A model generated the notes under the pieces. It did not search any database. It saw only the letters and a program-made list of their open reading frames with translations, and had not been told where the DNA came from. The position numbers were made by a program, and so were the translations under genes. DNA of 23,913 nt from a virus. The stretch covers positions 1-23,913 of the IMG/VR virus record IMGVR_UViG_3300047121_000359, one strand, 5' to 3'. This document shows positions 12,815-20,182 of the stretch, piece after piece (the stretch's first letter is position 1; each line of letters opens with the position of its first letter).

Positions 12815-15793
12815 ATGGGGCGTCGTGTCCAGCCGAAGAAGCCTGCCGCCACGAAGGGCGCGTCCGTGCCGAACCGGCTCGCGACGTACGGCGAGGCGAT
12901 CTACGAGCTGCACGAGCTGGGGTCGCTGTTCCACAACGCGAACCTCGGCGTCGCGTCGCAGGTCAAGGACCCCTACAAGGACTCCGCGCTCGTGTTCGCG
13001 TGCATCCGCGTGCGCGCGCAAGCGGTCGCGACGGCGCCGCTCGTGCTGTACGCGAGCACGAAGGACGACGCGCAGACGATCGAATCGGGGCCGCTGTTCG
13101 ACGTCCTCGCGAACCCGAACCCGTGGATGTCGTGGCGCCGCTTGGCGTACATGACGCAGGTCTTCAAGGACCTGCCCGACGGCGCGTGCTACTGGCTCAT
13201 GTACGGGCCGGGCGGCGAGTACCTGAAGCCGGGCGCGATCCCGGTCGAGATCTGGCCGCTGCGTGGCGCGCACTGCAAGCCGGTCGACGATCCGATGAAG
13301 ATGATCCCGGCCGAGTACGAAGTCTCGGTGTCGGGCAAGTCGAAGCGCATCCCGGCCGCGGCGATCCTGCCGATCCTCGACATGGACCCGTCCGCGTACC
13401 TGCGCGGGTTCAGCCCGTCGGCGGCCGTCGCGTCCGAAGTCGAGACGCTGTTCGGGCTCTCGCAGTACGACCGGAAGATGGCGGCGCGGCTCGGCCTGCC
13501 GTCGGTCGTGATGCAGACGGACGTCGAGATGCTCGACGAGCAGATCAAAGCCGCGCAGAGCAAGCTCGAAGAACGCCTCGGCCCGCACAACGCAGGCAAG
13601 CCCGTCGTCGTCGGCAACGGGTTCAAGCCCATCGCGATCGGTCAGACCGCCGCGGACATGGGCCACAAGGACCTGCGCGAGTGGGAGCGCGACATGATCC
13701 TCGCCGCGTTCGGCGTTACGAAGCCGCTGCTCGGGATCACTGACGACGTGAACCGCGCGAACGCGGACGCGGCGGTGCAAGTCTTCTGGCGCGGCACTGC
13801 CGTCTACCTGCTGCGCGACCTCGAAGACGACATCCAGACGCGCTTCGTGCGCACGCGATCGGGACCGGAGCGCGCGTACGCGTGCGGCTTCGACACGTCG
13901 ACGGTGCCTGCGATGCAGGAGAACGCGACGGAAATGATCGCGAACCTGAAGGTTCTGAGCGACATGGGCGTTTCGGTGCCGATCGGCGCAAAGCTGCTCG
14001 GCTGGGATGTCGACGAGGAACTGCTCGAACAGATCGAAGCGCAGGCGGAGGCGAAGAAGGCGGCCGACGCGGAAGCGCGCGCGGCTGCGGCTGCTGCGTT
14101 CGCGGGCGGGAGCGTTGCGGACGACGACGAAGAGGACGAGCAGCCGCAACCGCCGCAGCAACTCGCCCGCCCCTCCAAGGAGCAACGCGAGAAGCAACGC
14201 GCCGCAATCCTCGACGAGATCGCACCGCTCGAAGCGCGGCTCGCGAAGAAGATCGCCGCGACGCAGCGCGACTACGTGCTCGCGTTGCGCAAGGGCCTCG
14301 ACAAGTACGCGAAGCTCGTGGCGCGCACGCCCGCGACGACGCTCGCGACGCCCGAGGAAGCGCTTGAAGCGGTGCTCTCGCTCGCGCCGCCGTTGAGCGA
14401 GTTCACGCCGCAGCTCGCGAAGGAAGCGCGTCCGATCCTCGAAGCGATGTTCAAGAAGAGCGCAGAGGCGCTCGCGGCCGAGCTGGGCAAGTCGCCGCTG
14501 TCGATCACCGGCCCGGAAGCCGCGATCCTCATCACGAAGCGCGTTCAACTCGTCGAGGGCACGCTCACGACGCTCTCCGCCGAAGTGACCGACGCGCTCG
14601 CGAAGGCGCTCGTTGACTCGGCCGGGTTCTCGTCCGCATCGCTCGCGGAAGCCGTGCAAGGCGCGCTCGAAACGATGCGCGGCGAGATCACGCACAAGCT
14701 CGACAACCTGCCGCAGCGCGCCGGAACGATCGCGCGCACGGAGACGGCATCGGTGCAAGGCGCGGCGCGTCACGCCGAGATGGTTGCGCAGGGCGTCGAG
14801 CGTCACGAGTGGATCAGTGACGTCGACGACGCGACGCGCGACAGCCACGCCGAACTCAACGGCAAGGTCGTGAAGGTCGGCGAGTCGTTCCGCGACGACA
14901 TCACGCTGCGCTGGGTCGGCGATCCGGCGGCGCCGATTGGCGAAACAGTGAACTGCTTCCCTGGCGATGTCGTGGTCGCGTCCGCGGGTGTGCAGCTCGG
15001 CTATCGGCGGATGTACGACGGGCCGATGTTGCGGCTGTCACTGCGGTCGGGTCGCGTCCTGTCCGTCACCCCGAATCACCCACTGCTGACCGAGCGTGGG
15101 TGGGTTGCAGCGCGCGACTTGAATGCGGGAGACAACCTCATCCGCTGCCGCGGGCTGGATGTCGCTCGCCCGTCGAACCCAAACGTACAGCGAGGTCCAG
15201 CCGCGTTCAGCGAGGTATTGGACGCGCTCCACATGGTGGGGGATCGTCGCGGGGTGCGCGCTTTGGACGTGAACTTCCACGGCGACGGGGAAGGCGGCGA
15301 GGTCGATGTTGTACGGCCCGAGCGCGAGCTGCTGTTCGGTCGGCACGCAGCGCTCAGCGAGCAAGTCGCGCAAAGCGAGTTCGCCCCCGCCGACAGCGAC
15401 ATGCGATCGTTCGCGCCATTGCGCGATGCGGGCGCTTTGCGTTTGCGCGCGCGGTCGACCACGGAGCGCGACATTGGCGGCGAGGCATCGCGCTTGGCGG
15501 TCCTCGAATGTCGCACGCGACGCGGCGACGACCGCAGCTTCGGACCTGTTGCGCGGGCGCACTCCCGCCGCGATCAAGCGTCGGCGAACCGTGCCGCGGT
15601 CGATGGCGAGGGCATCAGCCAGCGCCTTCTCGGATTCACCGGCGAGGTATCGACGGATCAGGTCGTCGGTGTCGATTCCCGTGAGTTTCGCGGTCATGTC
15701 TTCAACCTCCAAACGCGGTCAGGGTGGTACGTGGCCGATGGGATTGTAGCACATAACTGCCGTTGCGCTGTAGCGCCCGTCATCGAGGACTGA
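12815..15793 (+). CDS. Portal-MuF fusion protein interrupted by an intein
   Basis: 992 residues as translated; 724 after removal of a 268-residue intein. Residues 1 to about 390 are an HK97-family portal (SALVFACIRVRAQAVATAPL, LRGFSPSAAVASEVETLFGL, AFGVTKPLLGITDDVNRANA), which forms the dodecameric DNA entry ring. A charged linker (DDDEEDEQPQPPQQ) and a long helical region follow. Residues about 560-713 are a MuF-type head protein (GTIARTETASVQGAARHAEM, then WISDVDDATRDSHAELNGKV), ending in the NCRC motif split by the intein at residue 714. Portal and MuF are usually separate neighbouring genes, so this is a natural fusion. The 36-base upstream extension to a TTG is disregarded. Confidence 0.8.
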   Translation: MGRRVQPKKPAATKGASVPNRLATYGEAIYELHELGSLFHNANLGVASQVKDPYKDSALVFACIRVRAQAVATAPLVLYASTKDDAQTIESGPLFDVLANPNPWMSWRRLAYMTQVFKDLPDGACYWLMYGPGGEYLKPGAIPVEIWPLRGAHCKPVDDPMKMIPAEYEVSVSGKSKRIPAAAILPILDMDPSAYLRGFSPSAAVASEVETLFGLSQYDRKMAARLGLPSVVMQTDVEMLDEQIKAAQSKLEERLGPHNAGKPVVVGNGFKPIAIGQTAADMGHKDLREWERDMILAAFGVTKPLLGITDDVNRANADAAVQVFWRGTAVYLLRDLEDDIQTRFVRTRSGPERAYACGFDTSTVPAMQENATEMIANLKVLSDMGVSVPIGAKLLGWDVDEELLEQIEAQAEAKKAADAEARAAAAAAFAGGSVADDDEEDEQPQPPQQLARPSKEQREKQRAAILDEIAPLEARLAKKIAATQRDYVLALRKGLDKYAKLVARTPATTLATPEEALEAVLSLAPPLSEFTPQLAKEARPILEAMFKKSAEALAAELGKSPLSITGPEAAILITKRVQLVEGTLTTLSAEVTDALAKALVDSAGFSSASLAEAVQGALETMRGEITHKLDNLPQRAGTIARTETASVQGAARHAEMVAQGVERHEWISDVDDATRDSHAELNGKVVKVGESFRDDITLRWVGDPAAPIGETVNCFPGDVVVASAGVQLGYRRMYDGPMLRLSLRSGRVLSVTPNHPLLTERGWVAARDLNAGDNLIRCRGLDVARPSNPNVQRGPAAFSEVLDALHMVGDRRGVRALDVNFHGDGEGGEVDVVRPERELLFGRHAALSEQVAQSEFAPADSDMRSFAPLRDAGALRLRARSTTERDIGGEASRLAVLECRTRRGDDRSFGPVARAHSRRDQASANRAAVDGEGISQRLLGFTGEVSTDQVVGVDSREFRGHVFNLQTRSGWYVADGIVAHNCRCAVAPVIED
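15038..15697 (-). CDS. Antisense Vsr/EDxHD-like homing endonuclease inside the MuF intein
   Basis: 219 residues. The N-terminus is an HTH (DDLIRRYLAGESEKALADAL, then AIDRGTVRRRLIAAGVRPRN). The C-terminal domain has TEQQLALGPYNIDLAAFPVA followed by VEVHVQSAHP and YLAERGWTSLYVWV. E121, D132, E141 and H143 follow the E...D...ExH pattern of Vsr-like PD-(D/E)XK enzymes, including the EDxHD family associated with intein-linked homing. The ATG at 15697 is preceded by a perfect GGAGGT seven bases upstream. A five-codon extension to a TTG lacks such support. The reading frame covers intein blocks B to F on the other strand. Mere openness of this frame is expected in GC-rich DNA; the motifs and ribosome site are the evidence. 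Confidence 0.75.
   Translation of the reverse strand: MTAKLTGIDTDDLIRRYLAGESEKALADALAIDRGTVRRRLIAAGVRPRNRSEAAVVAASRATFEDRQARCLAANVALRGRPRAQTQSARIAQWRERSHVAVGGGELALRDLLAERCVPTEQQLALGPYNIDLAAFPVAVEVHVQSAHPATIPHHVERVQYLAERGWTSLYVWVRRASDIQPAAADEVVSRIQVARCNPPTLGQQWVIRGDGQDATRPQ
15705..15710 (-). promoter_or_regulatory. Antisense Shine-Dalgarno site within intein block F
   Basis: The plus-strand ACCTCC reads GGAGGT on the minus strand, seven bases before the antisense ATG at 15697. On the plus strand the same bases encode Asn-Leu-Gln within the block F segment VFNLQTRS, so the site is compatible with the splicing motif. It is one of the best ribosome sites in the window and decides the start of the antisense endonuclease gene. 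Confidence 0.65.
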
Positions 15794-15795
15794 AC

Positions 15796-16734
15796 ATGAA
15801 TCGACTCGCTCACCTCATCGCGACCGAACAGGCCAGCAAGCGCGACCTCGAAGCGGCTGGCGTCGAGGCCGTGAAGCTCGCGAAGTACGCAGACGATCTG
15901 CCGCGATTCCGCACGAACGCGACGAAGCCGCTCAGCATCGACGAGGAGTCGCGCACGATCCGTTACGTCTGGAGTGACGAGACCGTCAACGACTACGGCG
16001 ACATGGTGCGCACCGCTGGCATCGGCCTGACGCGCTACAAGTCAAACCCGATCGCGCTGTGGATGCACGACATGAAGACGCCGATCGGCCTCGGCGATCG
16101 AATCGGCAAGGAGAACACGCAACTGATCGGCGGGATTCAGTACGCAGAGGCGGGCACGTCGCCGTTCCACGACATGACGTGGAGCCTTGCGAAGCAGAGC
16201 ATCGTTTCGGCGGTGTCGATGGGTCTCGACTACCTCGACCGTGTGTGGCACGAAGACGAGCAGCGCACAAAGCTCGGCCTCGGCCCTTACGGCGTCGAGG
16301 TCACCCGCTCGGAACTGCTCGAAATCTCCCTCGTCTCGATTCCTGCAAATCCGAACGCGCTGCGCCTCGCGCGTGAGCAACTCGCAAGCGGCCTTTCGCG
16401 CGACGTGTCTGACGACGAATGGACCGCGCTGTTCCCGCAGGCGACCGAGCGCGACTGGGCCGAACGTGCCCGCGCGATCCGTCGCCGCACGGTGGCGCTG
16501 TCGACGCCGCAACCCGACGCCGCGTTGATCGCGCGCGTCACCCAACTCGAACACGAGCTGCGCGAACTGCGCACGCTCGCGGTAGGCCAGCGTGCCGTCG
16601 TCGGTGCCCGGGAACGGGCCGATGCCGACACGGCCGACGCGCTGGCCGCGATGGATGCGCTGACGCGCGCGTGCGATTCCCGCCGTGCGTTGTCCGCGCT
16701 CGACCAACTCACCAAGCGCGCCCCGAGCGCGTGA
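15796..16734 (+). CDS. Prohead protease, HK97 (U35) family
   Basis: 312 residues starting MNRLAHLIATEQASKRDLEA, two bases after the portal stop. The U35 motifs are present: WMHDMKTPIG with catalytic His91, IVSAVSMGLDY with the Ser candidates at 138 and 141, and the signature ELLEISLVSIPANPNALRLA at about 173-192. This serine protease trims the scaffold (delta) part of the capsid protein during maturation. The C-terminal third is helical and charged (ARVTQLEHELRELRTLAVGQ) and may act as scaffold. The order portal, protease, capsid is canonical. Confidence 0.85.
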   Translation: MNRLAHLIATEQASKRDLEAAGVEAVKLAKYADDLPRFRTNATKPLSIDEESRTIRYVWSDETVNDYGDMVRTAGIGLTRYKSNPIALWMHDMKTPIGLGDRIGKENTQLIGGIQYAEAGTSPFHDMTWSLAKQSIVSAVSMGLDYLDRVWHEDEQRTKLGLGPYGVEVTRSELLEISLVSIPANPNALRLAREQLASGLSRDVSDDEWTALFPQATERDWAERARAIRRRTVALSTPQPDAALIARVTQLEHELRELRTLAVGQRAVVGARERADADTADALAAMDALTRACDSRRALSALDQLTKRAPSA

Positions 16735-16742
16735 CGACTCAC

Positions 16743-18023
16743 ATGGATCTTCTCATCGAACTCGACAAGCGCATGGCCGCGCTGTCGAACACGGCGGCCG
16801 AGCAAGCCAAGGCGCTGCTCTCCGCTGGCCTCCCCGATCAGATCAAGGCAGGCATCGCGGCGGAACTCGCCACGGTGCGCACCGAACTGGCTTCGCTCAA
16901 GGACATGCACACGCGTGTCGACCGCGAGCGTCTGCCGGGCCTGGAGTACGCGAAGCAGGGCGAGGACGGCAAGTTTTCGATCTGGCGTTGCGCGCTCCTG
17001 TTCTCCGACCTTCAGCGCGACAGCCGCGCCTGGGAGCGCAAGGAGTACGGCGTCGAAGTCGAGGCGATGCGCCAAGTGCGCGAAGCCCGCAACCAGCTCG
17101 CCGCGTTCAACATCGGCGCGACCTCGGCCGGTGGCGTGTTCGTCCCGAACACCGTGATGATGGACTCCATCATCCCGGAACTGTCGGCGCGATCCGTCGT
17201 CGAGCAAGCGGGCGCGTCGTCCATGAACGGCCTCGTCGGAAACTTCGACTGGCCGGTCGACCAAGGCGGCATCGCGGTGTCGGAGATCGACACCGAATCG
17301 GAGCAAGCCGCGACCGAGACGAGCGACACGTTCAAGCTGATCAGCGTCAAGGCGCACACGATCAGCGGCAACTGCTCGCTGACGCGTGGCATGCGCAACC
17401 AATCGGCCGCGGCGATGGAGCCGTGGATCCGCTCGAAGCTGGCCTCGAAGCTGGCGCTCAAGCAGGACCAACACGCGCTCGAAGGTTCGGGCGTGGGTGC
17501 GATCCCGCGTGGTGTCATCAACACGACCGGCATCGGCACGCAGTCGTGGTCGGGCCTCGACTACGGTCCGTCGCTCTCGGGCACGAACCAAAACATCGAC
17601 CTCACGCTGCGCACGATGGCCTACGCGCCGCTGATCGCGAACTTCATGGAGACGGGTGGCCGTCCCGGTTGGATCGCGCAGCCGCAAGTCGGCCTGAAGA
17701 TCGCGTCGGTCCAGGACGGCGAGAACCGCCCGGTGTTCGGTTCGAACAGCGCGGCGATGCTCACGAGTCTGATGGGCGTTCCGTTCTGGAACACCTCGAA
17801 CGTCACCGCCGCGACCTTCACCTCGTCGAACCGCTACCTCGTGTACGCGGCCGACTGGGCCAAGCTGCGCCTGTGCCGCTGGGGCGGAATGGACTTCCGC
17901 GCCGGTTACGTCGCCTCCGACATGCTCGCGGACGTCACGACGATCGCCGCGTTCATGGACCACGACATCCTCGTCGAGCAACCCAAGGCCTTCGTGCGCG
18001 CAACGTCGCTCACGGCTGCGTGA
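16743..18023 (+). CDS. Major capsid protein, HK97 fold
   Basis: 426 residues. The N-terminal about 55 residues are a helical coiled-coil segment (MDLLIELDKRMAALSNTAAE ... ELASLKDMHTRVDRER) of the delta-domain type that is removed or acts as scaffold. The mature shell region begins near TSAGGVFVPN (127-136), followed by MDSIIPELSARSVVEQAGA, PVDQGGIAVSEIDTESEQAA, and a DQHALEGSGVGAIPRGVINT loop at which HK97-like capsids carry conserved G and P. The C-terminal DHDILVEQPKAFVRATSL closes the P-domain. It follows the protease by eight bases. The cleavage site cannot be fixed from sequence. Confidence 0.85.
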   Translation: MDLLIELDKRMAALSNTAAEQAKALLSAGLPDQIKAGIAAELATVRTELASLKDMHTRVDRERLPGLEYAKQGEDGKFSIWRCALLFSDLQRDSRAWERKEYGVEVEAMRQVREARNQLAAFNIGATSAGGVFVPNTVMMDSIIPELSARSVVEQAGASSMNGLVGNFDWPVDQGGIAVSEIDTESEQAATETSDTFKLISVKAHTISGNCSLTRGMRNQSAAAMEPWIRSKLASKLALKQDQHALEGSGVGAIPRGVINTTGIGTQSWSGLDYGPSLSGTNQNIDLTLRTMAYAPLIANFMETGGRPGWIAQPQVGLKIASVQDGENRPVFGSNSAAMLTSLMGVPFWNTSNVTAATFTSSNRYLVYAADWAKLRLCRWGGMDFRAGYVASDMLADVTTIAAFMDHDILVEQPKAFVRATSLTAA

Positions 18024-18042
18024 TCCAAGGAGGATTCACACC

Positions 18043-18474
18043 ATGCAACAACTCGATCCGCAGACCTACTCCAAGGCTGTGAACACTCTCGCTCCGCTTT
18101 CACGCGCAGCGATCCAATCGTTCGACGGCTCGGCCGTCGACACGGCGGGATACAGCGGTGGATGGGCCAAGATCCTCATCCACTGCGGTGCGCTCGACAA
18201 CAACGTGACTCTGACCGGAGTCGTTGCCGATGCGACGACTTCGGGCGGAATCTACACGAGCATCGCGAACTCGGGCTTCACGATCGCCACGAGCGCCGAC
18301 GACAACACCGTCGTCGTGGGCGTCGTTCGCCTTCGTCCGCGTTCGCAGTTCCTTCGCGTCACGACGACCCACGCCGCTTCGGCCAACGCGTGCGTTTACG
18401 GCGTGACGATCGAACTGTTCGGCCCCGATCGCGCCGTCGACTACGGCGAAACGCTGCGCTTCGGCCCGGCGTGA
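18043..18474 (+). CDS. Decoration-like or minor capsid protein
   Basis: 143 residues, MQQLDPQTYSKAVNTLAPLS onward. From residue 40 the sequence is beta-rich (NVTLTGVVADATTSGGIYTS, FLRVTTTHAASANACVYGVT, IELFGPDRAVDYGE), like a beta-sandwich. A strong AAGGAGG (18027-18033) nine bases before the ATG predicts high expression, in keeping with a head decoration protein placed directly after the capsid gene. It shares its overall plan and an LFGP/LFDP end with the protein at 18545-18955, suggesting a tandem duplication. Confidence 0.55.
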   Translation: MQQLDPQTYSKAVNTLAPLSRAAIQSFDGSAVDTAGYSGGWAKILIHCGALDNNVTLTGVVADATTSGGIYTSIANSGFTIATSADDNTVVVGVVRLRPRSQFLRVTTTHAASANACVYGVTIELFGPDRAVDYGETLRFGPA

Positions 18475-18480
18475 CCTGAC

Positions 18481-18509
18481 CCGCGCCGCGTCGGCTCACC
18501 CCGGCGCGG
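18481..18509. repeat. 8-bp GC hairpin between the two decoration-like genes
   Basis: CCGCGCCG at 18481-18488 is matched by CGGCGCGG at 18502-18509 with a 13-base spacer. It starts shortly after the stop of the first gene. There is no T-run, so it is more likely an mRNA stabilising or partial termination element than a strong terminator. It fills much of the 70-bp gap. Confidence 0.45.
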
Positions 18510-18544
18510 CGCACACCCTGCGACTTCGAACCGAACCGCACACC

Positions 18545-18955
18545 ATGACAGGCGAACTCGAACTCACACTGAAAGCGACGCCGGGCCTGTTGATCGGCTC
18601 GCGCGCACCCGGAACGTACACCTCGACGGCGGTCGACGTGACTTCGTTCGAGTACGTCTACATGCACGTCATCTCCGTGCTGAACAACGGCGCGGTTGGA
18701 AGCGTGGCGCTCCAGTCGTCCGACGATTCGAGCACGGGCTTCGTGTCCGTCATCGGCTCGGCGATCGCGTTCTCCGACGCGTTGAACGGCCGCGCCGACA
18801 TCTGGCGCCGCATCCGAACGCGTCCGCTCAAGCGCTACGTGCGGCTCGTGTACGTCATCTCGTCCGGCACCACGCTGGGCACGGGCGCGTTGCTGTACCT
18901 GTTCGACCCGATGAACGGGGCCGACCAAGACATGACCTACCAGACGCCGCTCTGA
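18545..18955 (+). CDS. Decoration-like protein, related to the preceding one
   Basis: 136 residues. Beta-strand-rich (AVDVTSFEYVYMHVISVLNN, GSVALQSSDDSSTGFVSVIG, KRYVRLVYVISSGTTLGTGA) with an LLYLFDPMNGADQDMTYQTP end. The strand order and the VRLVYVISSG / LRVTTTHAAS and LFDP / LFGP correspondences suggest descent from the same ancestor as the gene before it. The ATG lies in a CACACCATG context without a Shine-Dalgarno. A role in capsid decoration or head-tail joining is inferred from position only. Confidence 0.5.
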   Translation: MTGELELTLKATPGLLIGSRAPGTYTSTAVDVTSFEYVYMHVISVLNNGAVGSVALQSSDDSSTGFVSVIGSAIAFSDALNGRADIWRRIRTRPLKRYVRLVYVISSGTTLGTGALLYLFDPMNGADQDMTYQTPL

Positions 18956-18959
18956 GCGA

Positions 18960-19550
18960 ATGGCAACCATCGACCTCACGACAACGGCGCGCGTGCGCTC
19001 CCTGCTGGGCCTGCCCGACGACGACACGTCGGCCGACACGAACGTCGGTCGACTGATCACGTCGGTGTCGGCGCGCATCGAGCGGTACATGCGCCGTGGC
19101 GTCGAGGCTGCGGCGCGCACGGAGACGTTCGACGTGATGCACGGCCGGTACACGTACGCGCTCCATGCGTACCCGGTCACGACCGTGACGAGCGTCAAGA
19201 TCGCGACGAGCTACAACTTCGCCGCGGCGGGCGCGAAGACGTCGAACACCGACTACCACGTCGACCTTGCGGCGGGCATCGTCGAGCAGCTGACGACGTG
19301 GCTCACTGGCCCGCGCGTGCTCCAGGTCGTCTACACCGGCGGGCTCGTTGCGAACACGGCGGCGGTGCTGTCGAGCTACCCCGATCTCGCCGACGCGTGC
19401 GAGAAGCAGGTCGTCGAGGAGCACAACCGGCGCGGGTCGATGCTGCGGTCGTCGACGAACACCGGAGGCGCGACCGAGACGAGCGCGGCGGTCACGCTCA
19501 TCCCGATCGTGCGCGAGATCCTGGCGCCGTACCGGAGGCCGATCCTGTGA
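18960..19550 (+). CDS. Head-tail connector protein (gp6-like)
   Basis: 196 residues. The N-terminal helical part (TTTARVRSLLGLPDDDTSAD, NVGRLITSVSARIERYMRRG) followed by a beta-rich middle (VMHGRYTYALHAYPVTTVTS) and a helix (LADACEKQVVEEHNRRGSML) is the plan of HK97 gp6-type connectors, which form a ring below the portal. Location right after head genes and before a gp10-like protein agrees. It starts four bases after the previous stop and overlaps the next gene by GTGA. Confidence 0.6.
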   Translation: MATIDLTTTARVRSLLGLPDDDTSADTNVGRLITSVSARIERYMRRGVEAAARTETFDVMHGRYTYALHAYPVTTVTSVKIATSYNFAAAGAKTSNTDYHVDLAAGIVEQLTTWLTGPRVLQVVYTGGLVANTAAVLSSYPDLADACEKQVVEEHNRRGSMLRSSTNTGGATETSAAVTLIPIVREILAPYRRPIL

Positions 19551-20182
19551 CGTCGAACGTCGAGATCACGGTGCCGGTCCAAGCGTTCCTGAGCATCGGG
19601 ACGCGTGCGGTCGATGGCTCCGTCACGCGCGCAAAGAGTGCGGCGCAGCAGGCCGTGCTCCGGCACCAGCGCGCCATGATCGACTCGTTCCGCGGGTACA
19701 GCGGGACGAAGGGCGACCAGCTCCAGCGCCGGACGGGCGACCTCAAGCGATCGTTCGGCGTGGGCCTCGACCCGAACGCGCCGAGGTCGTTCAGCGCGAG
19801 CATCCGGTACGCGAAGCTGCAAGAGTTCGGCGGCGTCGTGAAGCCGACGGGCGGGCGTCGGTTCCTCACCATCCCGCTCAAGGCCGCGCTCATGCCCGGT
19901 GGCGGATTCCGCCCCGCCGCTCGACTCGTGAACCGTGGCGCCGGATGGCACACGGCTGGGCGCGTTCCGGGCGGTGCTGCCGACACGCAGACGTTCATCG
20001 CGAAGGGCGTGATCTTCGGCAAGGGCGCGAACGGCCGCCCGCTCGCGCTGTACGCGCTGAAGCGGTCCGTCAAGGTCCCGCCGCGCCTGCGATTCTTCGC
20101 GACGTGGCAGGGCCAGGAAGCCGCGCGCGAGGCCGACTACGCGAAGGCGCTCGACGACGCCACGCGGGAGGCGGTGCGCTGA
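19547..20182 (+). CDS. HK97 gp10-like neck/tail-completion protein
   Basis: 211 residues from a GTG overlapping the previous stop. Core features of the gp10 family are visible: a long N-terminal helix (VTRAKSAAQQAVLRHQRAMI), LQRRTGDLKRSFGVGL, and IRYAKLQEFGGVVKPTGGRR, where the Y-A-x-x-x-E-F-G-G segment is diagnostic, then FLTIPLKAAL. A large insertion rich in Gly follows. Such proteins complete the neck and join head to tail. The stop shares one base with the next ATG (TGATG). Confidence 0.65.
   Translation: MTSNVEITVPVQAFLSIGTRAVDGSVTRAKSAAQQAVLRHQRAMIDSFRGYSGTKGDQLQRRTGDLKRSFGVGLDPNAPRSFSASIRYAKLQEFGGVVKPTGGRRFLTIPLKAALMPGGGFRPAARLVNRGAGWHTAGRVPGGAADTQTFIAKGVIFGKGANGRPLALYALKRSVKVPPRLRFFATWQGQEAAREADYAKALDDATREAVR

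Larger units (their letters stand above)
14954..15757 (+). mobile_element. Intein in the MuF domain with an antisense endonuclease gene
   Basis: 268 codons from Cys1 (TGC 14954-14956) to the terminal HN (15752-15757), then Cys+1 in CRC. Block A is CFPGDVVVAS. Block B is GRVLSVTPNHPLLTERGW with the TPNH pattern at 39-42, followed by VAARDLNAGDNLI. Blocks F and G are GHVFNLQTRSGWYVADG and IVAHN. No LAGLIDADG or HNH motif is in frame. The middle (about 66-235) includes DVNFHGDGEGGEVDVV and then disordered-looking sequence. The opposite strand encodes an endonuclease in exactly complementary codon register. The last codons (ATT GTA GCA CAT) use A/T-ending choices rare in this genome, a sign of transfer. 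Confidence 0.85.

Noticed and set aside
12182-14848. 888-codon open frame on the minus strand across the TerL intein and portal
   Set aside because: Arg/Asp/Val-rich with no recognisable domain. Long open frames in this antisense register arise because TTA, CTA and TCA codons are rare in GC-rich genes.
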